Origin: Hippopus hippopus
Taxonomy: Eukaryota; Mollusca; Bivalvia; Cardiida; Cardiidae
Direction: 5' to 3'
Length of the DNA stretch: 64,000 nucleotides
Assembly: GCA_946811185.2 (NCBI GenBank)
Contig: OX328108.1
Span: forward strand, 2,069,501-2,133,500
Shown here piece after piece: positions 36,001 through 48,000 of this stretch. The notes under the pieces were generated by a model, which was given only the letters and a program-made list of their open reading frames with translations, was not told the origin of the DNA and did not search any database. A program made the position numbers and the translations under genes. Every line of letters starts with the position of its first letter. The first letter of the stretch is position 1.

Positions 36001-39000
36001 CGCTGTAAGTCCGTTCCTGGTTGGTGCTGCTGCTGTCACAACAAAGGTGAACTTTGCTTTCAAAATTTGTTCATTGTAAGAAATACATTATCATAATAAA
36101 TGTGACTTTTTATGCCCCTTGGTTTGGAATCTTTGAAAACATGGTAGGTTAACTCTTTACCTAACGGCATAATTTTAGAAGGGTCAAATTGATTGATTAA
36201 TTGTATGGTGTTTAATGCTGTGTTCAACATAATTTATCATTCATCAGATGATGGCGACCAGTGTACCTATCCATGCTTTCCTTTGCCAGTCTTCACAGTC
36301 TCCAAAACTTTTAAAAACATCATGGGATAAGGAAAAACTTTGGGTAACTAGCAATTTCTCCTATACCCACAATATTTTCAAAAGTCCCTTTTCATCAGAG
36401 CTGTCAAAACTAAGGATTGTGTGTTAAAGGGTTTATTTGAACAAAACACATGTATTGTTTATTGTTGTCCAGTTGGTTGCCATGGCATCTGGGGCTGAAC
36501 TGAAAGCCTATGCGACAGCAGGAGCCATTGCAGAAGAAGTACTTGGAGCCATTCGTACAGTTGTGGCTTTTGGTGGCCAGGAAAAGGAGTCAGAAAGGTG
36601 AAGAAATTTATGCTGTAACTGAATTATTAGAATTTTTCATTTCTGTCTTTTTCTTTGTGTTTATATGAACCATGCTCTGTGAAAAGGGGGTTTAATGCAT
36701 CTGCATAAAGGGTTCATTCAGGTCAGCCTGTGTGGACAGTGCAGGCTGAACTGGGTCAAAACATTTTGCTATTGGTCAATTTTCTGCATGTCAAAGGACC
36801 AGTCTACCTTATGATTCAGTTGGTTGTTAGACAAAATGCATTTTATCGTTCCATACTTAGATGATGGCATGCTGGGTATAATGCATTACAGAGATGTGTT
36901 AAACCCCCTTTTTGCATGTGTCAGCATATACGATACTTTATAAGAATGTTTAAGATATTGATATACAGGCATTTTAAGGGAAAATTAACCATCATATTGT
37001 TGTATGTAAGTCAACATGTGTTTGTATGACTGCAGCTTGTCCAAGTGAATGCTGTTGAATGTGTGCCTTAGTGAAAAAGAGAATGATAAACATGCCTGTA
37101 AAATCACAGTTAGCCTAATGAAGCTAAATAAAATTTTTGTCTGTTCATTCATGCATTTTTTTTAACTGAATACTCCATCAACCAACATCATTCATTCATT
37201 CATTCATTCATTCATTCATTCATTCATCCATTCATCCATCCATCCATCCATCCATCCATCCATCCATTCATTCATTCATTTATTTGTTTGTTCATTCTTT
37301 TGTTTATTCATTCTTTTGTTCATTTGTTTGTAAATTCATTTGTTGGTTCATTTGTTCATTCATTCATTGGTTCATTCATTCATTCTTTTGTATGTTTCTT
37401 CATTCATTCATTCATTCATTCATTCATTCATTCATTCATTTACTTGTTTGTTTGTTCAATCAATTGTTCGTTGCTTAGTACATTCACTGATTTATTGTAG
37501 ATACGACAAACAGCTGACCCATGCCAGAGATATGGGTATAAGGAAGGGTATGATTAATGGTGTTGCCCTGGGCTCTGTCTGGCTCATCATCATGGTGACT
37601 TACGGGTTTGGGTTCTGGTACGGGGCCAAGAAGATTAGAGAGGACCCTGATAATTATACCATTGGCAATGTCTGCCTGGTAAATTTGCTTTTTTTTTTAT
37701 CTCTTTGATATAAATACAAAGGCATATTTATTTTTCTTCAACATGTTATCCCCCGCCAAACTTTGGGTGGGGCAGGGATATAGTTTTTGCATTTCCGTTT
37801 GTTTGTCCATCAGTCTGTCTGTCCGTTAGTTTGTCTGTCCGTCCGTCCGTCCGCACAGATGTCTTCTAAAATCCTTGATGAATTTTCATAAAACATATAT
37901 TCCTTGTCATAGTTCACCGATATGTTTTTCTTTTTTTTTTTTATTTAATGCCATGTCAGGGAAAAAAGGGCTTTATGTATATTTCCTTTATGGACCAATA
38001 TCTCTTTAACTACTGGACAAAATTTAATGAAACTTCATATTTATATTGTTTATCTTAAGTCACAGACAATCATTATTTGTTTTTATTTAAAGAAATGCCA
38101 TGTCATGGGAAAAGGGGGCTTAATGTATAATTGCATTAACCATGGTTAACATTTATTTGGCTTTGAAAGTGTAGAAAACATGGTTGGGAAGACAGAAATT
38201 AACCTCTCTCAGGAGGTTTAGAAGTACACTGCTATGGAAATGTCTGCAGTTTGTAATTTCTTCAATGGTTACCAGATGACAAACCTGTAGACTTGTCCAA
38301 ATTAAAAGCATGTGAAGATGACAAAATTAATTCCATTGATCCATTGATGGGATTTGCCTTTAAAATGGTAGAAAAACACTGAGGTAAAAGGAAAAAATGC
38401 TGGTTACCACCATTTTCTCCCTCTACGTTTCCAAAAGGCTTTTACCGGGGGGTCATTGAAACATAGAATTGTTTGGAAAAGGATTACTCACAATTACTAA
38501 CTGAAAATCATTAAATATTTTAAACTGTAAAATCTTATTCGTTGCTTTCAGGTATTTTTTGCTGTAGTGATTGCAGCTTTCTCCCTGGGTAATGCCTCAC
38601 CTGCCATACAAAGTATAGGTAAAGCTAGGGGGGCAGCCTACAAGGTGTATCAGCTCATAGAACAGGTGATTTTCTTTGAACTATTCTCTGTGAAAAGGGG
38701 TTTAATGCAACTGCAAAAAGTATCGACCCATTCAAGCCTGTGAAAAGGGGTTTAACCCTTTACTAGACGACAAAATTTTAGCCTTGTCCAATTTGAAAGC
38801 ATGACTTTTTTTGTGCTGACGATAATTTCACTATGGCTCAAATGGTGCAATTATCCTTTGATAGAGTAGAAAACATTGTGGAAAAAGAAGAAAATGCTGG
38901 TTACCAGCATTTTCTTCTTTTCACACAATGTTTTCAAAAGGCTTCTTTTTCAGGGTCGTTAAAGGTCGTGATTGTGTGGTAAAGGGTTAATGCATCTGCA

Positions 39001-42000
39001 AAGAGTATCGACCCATGTCAGCCTGTGCAGTCCGCGCAGGCTGACATGGGTCAAACTTTTTGTTATTATTTTTTTTCTGCATGTCAAAGGACCATTCTAC
39101 CTCATGATTTTGTCGGTTGTTGGACAAAATGGATTTTATGAATCCATAATTATATGATGTCTTGCTTAATAAAATGCCTCACCCAGCTGCATAAAACCCC
39201 TTTTTCTGAGTATGAATCATTTATTTTTGGGTGCTATATTCACTTCTTTGTTCCACCATACAATGTGCTTTTTTTTTATTCCCCCATAATTTTTCTTTTT
39301 CTACAACATTTATTCATATCGTACTTAAAAATATTTGCTTCCATGTACTACCCTTAAATGTGCTTCCCCGCCTGATAAAAGGTGTATCAGCTCATCGAAC
39401 AGGTCATTATCTTTGTTGTGGGTGCCCTTTATTGCTTCTTAGGCAACTTTAGATCAAAACCGAAAACATACTCGTTTAGTCAATTCCATAAAGAATGAAT
39501 GAGGCCTTTTTTTAGATATAAAACATGTACTAATTAATACTGATATACATGTATGTATAAGTTTTTTTTTTGAAAAATGGGTGTTAGGTACTTAGGTTTC
39601 AGAATTTTTACGCTATGTAAATGCCATGTATTTATATTTGTATAGCCCATTTCCATACAGTAGTTATATTGTTCTTTATTCTCTTAAGAAATGCTGCTTT
39701 TCCGAAATATTTTCCATACTATACCTAAAAATATTCACACACTATTTAAAGTACAGGAAAAGCTAGTGGAACATGCAAGGTATATCATTGTATGGAACAG
39801 GTGACCAAGGTTGTTACGGTTGATATTACAGAGGCTCGAATATGGGATATTTCAAACACCAGTGAATGTTCAAACAATGTTTTAAATATGTGCTAATTAA
39901 ATGACGGAGGTATTTAGTGTGTTGTTTTGGATAGGTCTGTTTCCTTAATATGAAAGCTGTAAAGATGCAGTGGGAATAGATGTAACTCATTTACCGACCA
40001 TTTGGTATTTTGTCTGAAATGTGGATCAGTGAAACTGCCAATAATTCCAACAAATTAGTTACCCAGTCCAAAGGTTTTAGAGCTACAGGGTTCAATTGTA
40101 CATTTGTTTTGCTTTACTTTGTAAATATGTACTTTATTCTTCCTCTTTGATAAAAGCAGTTGTTCCTTTACCAACTGTTTAAAAAGAATTTGTATTTTTT
40201 GTTTCTATCCATGACCAGGTTCCCCCTATAGACAGTTTTTCTGATGAGGGAATGGAACCAGAGAGCTTCAATGGATCTGTGGAGTTAAGAAATGTACATT
40301 TTACTTATCCCTCCAGACCAGATGTGAAGGTAAGTGTAAGTTGTTTGATAAAGCCATGTTTTTAATGACTTATTCAAAAATACAACTGTCTCTTTAATTA
40401 ACCAGCATTTTCTCCTTTTCCCACAATGCTTTTTACCCCTTCAATGACAAATTGCAGCTTTTGAGCCTCTATAATTTTATTATCTGCAGCTGCTTTTGAT
40501 TTGGAAGGGTCTGTAATTTTTTTTGTTAAGGGTTAACTCTTTTCTTTTTGAAACAAACTTACTACAAATGGCTTTGGAAACAGCCTTTTAAAATATGCAT
40601 TATCAGCCAAGAAAGACAATGATATCAGTTTGTAGATGCTTGTGTGCAAAGTTGTGCATTTTATACATGTGCAAATATGCCTAACTATGCATTATATGGA
40701 TGTGCAAAAATGCCCGATTAATAACGTTGATATTTGATACATAAAGTGCTAAGTACTTGATGATATCTATCACTATAGTAATCAGTAGAACATTTGCTTG
40801 ATTTGACTCATTTAAGACTAATGCCACCTTTTGAGCCATACGAGGGCTGTTTGATATGTAATGTGTATTGTACCACAGCGCAATAATGCTTTGCACGATT
40901 TCGTGGATGATGATACGCTTGAATAGCTCTATTCAATACCTTTCCAACGGTATGAACACGAGCCTTTAGCTCCACATAGTTTTAAACTTATAGTCATTTC
41001 ATTAGAGCTAGTCGTTGACCACTGTTGTAAAAATGGTTGGGAAACGGATTAAGAATATTGAAGAAATTAGAGCTTATATAAAAGTTCGCACAAAACTAGG
41101 TCATTCGGTAATGCAGATTTTTACTGAATTGGGGGAAGTTTATGGGTCTGATAAGGTATCTTATGAGACAGTTCGTAGGTGGAGAAAGAAATTTCTGACT
41201 GGCACAGAGTCCGTCAAAGATGCAGCAAAATCTGGCCAACCTGTGACTGTAACAGGCAAGGCAAATGTCTCAAAAGTCAGGGAAATAATTGAAAGTGATG
41301 GCAGATACATGATTCGTGATAATGCCAACGCTGTTGGCATATCGCTATCGCGGGTGAATTTCATTTTGAAGCATATTTTGAAAGTACGAAAGATTTCTGC
41401 CAGATATTGACAGATGACCAAAAACGGGTACGAGTACAAACCGCTAAGCAATTGCTCAAAATGTTTCCCAAATTCAGTCAAAGACAATTTGCAAACATTG
41501 TTACTGGTGACGAAACATGGGTTCACTATTTCGAACCAGTAAGAAAAATTGGAAACAAAATATGGCTAACTAAACACAGTAGAAGGCCTGTAGTTGCCAA
41601 AACAAGCATAAGCACAAAGAAGGTTCTTTATTGCATATTCTTCTCATGTGATGGTATAGCCGTACAAATTCCGGTGTCGAAGGGCAAAAGTGTTACAGAT
41701 CGGTATTACCGAGATGTTATACTAAAAAAGCTCAAGAAATATTATCTTAAACGACGCCCTGTGTTAGGATTTAGGCATGTTCGTCTACTTCATGATAGTG
41801 CTCCATCACATACATCTGAGCTTGTGAAGCAGTTTTTGAAGTCGGAGAAGGTTACCGTCTTGCCACACCCACCATACTCTCCAGATCTAGCCCCATGCGA
41901 CTTTTTCCTTTTTCCAAAACTTAAAAAGTTCTTATCTGGTCGTTGTTACAAGTCCCGACAAGCCCTTGGCTCAGCCATCAGTCAGTGCCTCAGAGGTCTA

Positions 42001-45000
42001 CCTAAATCAGCGTACCGTGACGCATTTCAGAAATGGATTCAGAGATTGAAATTATGTATTTCAAACCACGGAGAATACTTTGAAGGGATGTAATGTTCAT
42101 TTCACTATTTGAGTCGAATGCTTTTGAGATATCGTACAATACACATTACATATCGAACAGCCCTCGTATTTAATTTGTCATCTGCAAATTAGCCATGCTG
42201 TGGCAAAGGGGGGTTTAATACATCTCTGTGATGCATCATACCAAGCAGGTCATCATATAATAATGGATCCATAAAGTCTATTTTGTCTGACAACCATCCG
42301 AAGTATGAAGTAGACTGGTCTTTGAACATGCAGAAAATTGACATAAAGCAAAAAGTTTCGACACAAGTCTGCCTGCACAGACTGTGCAGGCTGACCTGAG
42401 TCAATACCTTTTTGCAGATGCATTAAGCCCCTCTTTTCACAGAGCATGACTCAAAAGTTTAAAATTTTTTCGTTTGGTTAAGTGTCAAATACTTGCAGAT
42501 TTTGAAAGGAGTGAATCTAAAGATAGAAAGAGGGCAGACTGTTGCCCTGGTTGGAGCCAGTGGTTGTGGTAAATCAACAGTGGTTCAGCTGATCCAGAGG
42601 TTTTATGATTCAGAAGAAGGACAGGTATGCTTCTAGTATATGACCAGTTGCCATCTGTAGAAAACTTTAAGGTGGGGTCGTATGTGGGTCAGTGGTAAAG
42701 TGTGGGACTCATAACCTGGAGGCCCTGGATTCGAGCTGCACTGGATTCATTAGGTTTTTCATGGGAGTGTCCTGGGGTAAGCCACTTCAGAGCCCTAGCC
42801 TAGTACTGGTAAAACCCAGGAAATACATGAATATGTTATAATGTGAGCTGTCTCCGTGATGTGACTGAAATAATGTTGAAAGCGGCATAAAATACCATTC
42901 AATCAAGAACCTTAAGCAGAGCTATTTCTTAATCCTTACCACACAAGCCTGAATTTTTAAGGAACCTTAAGAGAACTTTCGAAAACATTTGGGGAAAAGG
43001 AGAAAATGTTGGTAACCGGTCTTTTCTCCCTTTCCTGCAATGTTTTATATAGCTTTTTGGTACCCAAATATCACTTGAGCCACTATTAACCCTTAAAGCG
43101 CTGAATACACCTATCAGACATGTTCATCCTAGAAATATGACCCAAATAATAGCAATTCCATGGTTGCCTCTCTATACAGTGTTTCAGCTAAGCATGCAGT
43201 ATAGATCAAAGATCAGGCTGCATGTTTTTTGCAGCCTGATCTTGATCTACACTGCCCACAAAGGCAACTATAGCCATGAAAGGCGCTTTAACTGTCCTGT
43301 GCAAATGCCTTCATTTTTGCTGTGTGGTAAAAGTTAAGAAAACAAGCAATTTCATTGAAATGATATCCCCCGCCGAAAAATTTACTTGACCGCATAACTT
43401 AAAAATCGCTCCCAGTCGGCCATTTTTCATCGAATCAAAAAATATAAAAAAAGTGTATCAGCAGAATGGGTTATTGTACACATGTATAAAGTTTCACGAA
43501 ATTCCATCTAATGATATTGGAGATATTCTCCCGGATGGACACGGACTGACGGACGGACGGACGGACAATGCTAAAACTATATCCCTCCGCCTTTTGCGGG
43601 GGATAACAATAAGGTATCATTATAGACTTATAGCTCTGTCACTGTGATGTGAAAGCTTGGACATTTTTTGAATGATTTTCTATTAATCAACTTCTACTAG
43701 TGTTTTGTGGGTGGTACAAAAGCCTGTGTCGTAATCTTTGTATACTAAAGATTTTGAAAAAAGTCAAAACATGTACAAGAAAAATATGTTTTACATTATA
43801 TTATAATAATTCTTCTACTCTTACAGGTTTTGATTGACGGAATTGACATGCGAGATATCAATGTAAAATGGCTGCGTCAGCATATTGGTATTGTGAGTCA
43901 GGAACCTATACTGTTTGGTACAACAATTGCAGAAAACATAAGATATGGTGGAGATGATGTCACAGATGAAATGATCACCGAGGCGACCAAAATGGCAAAT
44001 GCTTATGACTTCATTATGGAGCTTCCTGATGTAAGTAATGATTAATCTAATGATTAAACATATTAGGGGTGTGGAAATCCAAGAAATTTCTACTTGTCTA
44101 CGGACAAGTAAATTAAAAAAGTCCAGTTGTCCACCAGTGCGGCTTACTTGTGCAAAACAAAACAGTTTTAAATTGGAATCAACCACGCCTCGTTAAAAAG
44201 ACACTTACTTGTTTGTCTTATTCCTTGTCATGGTATGTTTAATATTTACATTTGGAGCCACCGTATGATTCCAAGGTCTCAGACTTCTCACATTCCGCTT
44301 GCTTTGAAGATTTATTTTAAAAAAAAAAAAGTGATCCATTTTCTCCGAATTTACGCATCAGTTGATCGCTGAATTGCAAATTGTTTCAGTTTGATACAGT
44401 TTCCGGCATAGAAGTAATGCCTAAACCACAGCTTATGCGCACCGAAGCTGTACTATCAGATTAAAGGCTAAAATATTCACATGTACGACATTGTCGTAAA
44501 AGATCTTTGAATCGGAGCTAAAATGATAAAAATAAAAATATGTTAATCCACAATGGTGATCTTGAATGTATATTCATTTTCCGAAGCAAAAAAGTTGACG
44601 TACAAAAACAGCCCCATTTTATACCGACCCTGACGTATGCGGTGAATGCAGAGGTACACCAAATGTGTATTTTGGGTTTCTGAAATTCAGGGATCATCTC
44701 AAGCTGCTGTTTATTTTTCGAAAATGTCATTTTGTGCAAAGGGTAAACGTTTGTGTTTCACTGCCTAATGTTTACAACAGATAATTGTTTCAAAATTTTC
44801 CCCTATTTTCTACTTGTCCGCAGACTACTAGAGTGAAAAAAGTCACTTGTCTGACACCAAATTTTCCGGAGTTGGACGTAGGATTTCCGCACCCCTGCAT
44901 ATAGCTGTTGGCTTTTTGACCCTAGAGTGGTAGATTAATAAAACAAATTTGAGCCATACTCTGTGAAGGGGGGGGGGGGCTTTATGCATCTGCAAAAAGT

Positions 45001-48000
45001 ATCAACCCACTCTTTGCTTTTTCCAAATTTCCTGCATGTTCAAGGAACATTCCACCTCTTGACGCATTCCGTTGTTACACAAAATGGACTTTATATGTCC
45101 ATAATTATAGGATGACTTGCTTGGTATCATGCATTACAGATATACATCACACACACACCCTTTTCACAGAGTATGACTTGTATGTATTCAGACAGGGAAA
45201 GAATGTAGTATGAAGTTGGGCAGTGTACAAGGAGTGCTAAAAAAGTATTCAGAAATGTGTCTTTACTTATTTCTTTTAAAGTACAAATTTTATTTAAAAA
45301 AGTTGAGGCCAATGTACATGATATTCCTATAGTGTCAGATTAGCATGAGTGTACAAAGGCCATGTTTTTCTTTTTTTTCTCATGTAAAATATATATTAAA
45401 GTATTGTGGTTGAAGTTTTTACATCAAAATCTTATTAGTAAAGGAAATTTGGCTATGTTTCTATAAACTTTGAACATTTTAGTGCATCTATCCTCAACTA
45501 TGTTTTTATTCAATCTCCCTACAGAAATTTGAGACCCTTGTTGGAGAGAGAGGGGCCCAGCTAAGTGGAGGTCAGAAACAGAGGATCGCCATTGCTAGAG
45601 CTCTTGTCAGAGACCCCAAAATCTTATTGCTGGATGAGGCTACCTCTGCCCTTGACACAGAGAGTGAAGGAATTGTACAGGAAGCTCTGGAAAAGGTAAA
45701 TACTGATCTTCATTTTCAACTGTTTAGTTTAGACATATTTATTTTACATCAATTGAGAAACAAGCTCTAACAATTTATTTTTATCTCTCTCGATTCTGTT
45801 TACCACACAGTCCTTACAGAGAAGACTTTTGAAAAACATCGTGGGAAAAGGAGAAAATGTTGGTAATCAGCATTTTCTCCTTTTCCCACAATCGTTTCTT
45901 CTCGTTCACAGACAAATGTTGTAATTTTAGTCACATTTATCTTGTCTTCTGCTAGAGCTTCCAGTATGGATAAGACTGTAATTTTGTTATGAGGTAAAGG
46001 GATAGATTGTTCTTGGCTGTTTGAGAAGAAAACGGCAAGTTATTGTCATAAGCCTGGCGTTGTTGTCTGTGTCATGCAAAAACTTTGGCGTTAAACTCTG
46101 GCGTTTTGTAATACGGCCTGCAACATGCAAAAAGGGGCATTCGGACATTTGCATAAAGTGTCATCTCGGATCAGCCCGAGATGGCACTTTACGACTACAT
46201 TATATTTTGTTCTACAGTAGACTTGCACGAAACAGAAAGTTACATAAAAACGGAAAGTGTCACTTTGGATTAGTCTACGCAGACTGCACAGGTTGATGTG
46301 GGACGACACTTTACGCAAATCTTCGAATGCCCCTTTTCGCGTGTTGCAGGCCATTTATCTGTCATTACAAAGATATTTTCTTCAAAGTTTGACTAAGTGT
46401 GAACTATCAAAAGATGAACCTGTACATTGTGTCATTACCGAAGATATTTGCTTCAAAGTTTGACTGGTTGTGAACTACCATCAAAAGGGAAACTCCTACA
46501 ACAGGGCCAGGTAGCCATCAATGTTTTTGACACAGTTATGCCCCTTTATGGCTGAAAATTAATTCTGTTTGCTTTCCTGTTGAAGGCAAGTCATGGAAGG
46601 ACCACAATTGTCATAGCACACAGATTGTCAACTATCAAAACTGCTGATGTTATTGCTGGATTTAAAGATGGAATCATTGTGGAAAAAGGAACTCACGATC
46701 AGCTGATGAAACAAGGTGGAATCTACTATCAACTTGTCACCCTACAGGTAAGGAATTAATCTAGACTCTTTACAAGACAACATAATTTTGGACGGGTCTA
46801 AACTGAAAGTTTGCATATGACATATTTAATATTGATAAAATGATATTTGTCTTAGAAAGGGTTGAAAACATAGAAAAATAGAAAATACTGTTCACCAGCA
46901 TTTTCTATGTTTCCTACAATGTTTTTCAGGTCTGTTAACACATGATTGTATGGTAAATGTTTTGAAGGTTTAATTAATGAAACCCTTAGAGGGCTAAATA
47001 AATGAATAATATACAATAAATTTGCCAAAATTTAAGTCTCAGTTTTCTGGGTTTATAGTAGGTATTTGTGAAGTCCTGGTATTAACTCCAGCTGTGGATA
47101 TTTTGATAATCCATGCTTGATTGATTAAAATTGCATTTATTTATCGTTGGCACCAGTTAGATGACGGCCCCTTGAGGCTGTTAGTTTTGTTATGGGGGAT
47201 AGTGCAGATAGTGGCACTTAGCAGCCTAGGGGTTAATGTGATGTAATAGGCAGTAAAATATATATAACTAAAAAATACATTTATCACATAAAAGCTGCCC
47301 CGGCGGTGTATTAAACCCATGACTTATTTTTGATAATACACTGGTGTACTATTGTTTTTTAGGTCCCAGTTCTGATCAATTTTCAGTCATGAGCATGTGA
47401 AACTTGAGAAACCAACCACAGTATGTGCCGGAAATTGTACTGCATAGCCTTTTTGCAGAAAAAAGATGTCTTTGTTGCTAAGGCTAAACATGTGGACAGT
47501 TTTTGATTTTCATGTTTAATAAAAACCAAGAAACATGGCGAAAGCTGTTTAAAAGCAATAAAATTGCTGAATTAGCTGCACTTACCCCCTCTAGAAACTG
47601 TTTTATTGTACTTTCAGTGTAAATGTCATGGAGCTATCTACTTGTGTATGTACACATTTGAAACCGAACTAGAACTGCAAACATGGACCCGTGAATAGTA
47701 TATAGGCAAAAGGTGATGATGAAGGATATATTTTGTCTGTCACTCATTTTATGTGATAAGTAGAATCTCACATTTGTGTTTATGCATAATCATTTTTATC
47801 AAACTTGTTGACTAAGTTCTATTTTATGCTTTAGTCAACTTGTTTGATAAAAATGATAATACAGAAACATTCATGTAAGATCCTGTATGTCAAATATTTT
47901 TGTTATCATTACAGACTAAAACTACAGATGAGGGTAAGAGATTCTTATTTTGTTTTTTTGAGAAAGTTGGTCAAAGTCTTGTCTTTTGAGTTTTTTTTTT

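Larger units (their letters stand above)
39215..40218. other. Intron 9 right part, mostly unrecognised
   Basis: Apart from the two decayed exon 9 copies and their shared flank (39290-39402 and 39690-39800) I see no gene or repeat family. Confidence 0.4.

Noticed and set aside
37284..37708. Open frames rich in SFIHSFIH repeats
   Set aside because: They are translations of the CATT/TGTT microsatellite; only the part from 37501 is coding, as exon 8.
44041..44740. Frames within the hAT-like element as transposase remnants
   Set aside because: No recognisable hAT motifs; the element is too short and frames are not conserved in character.
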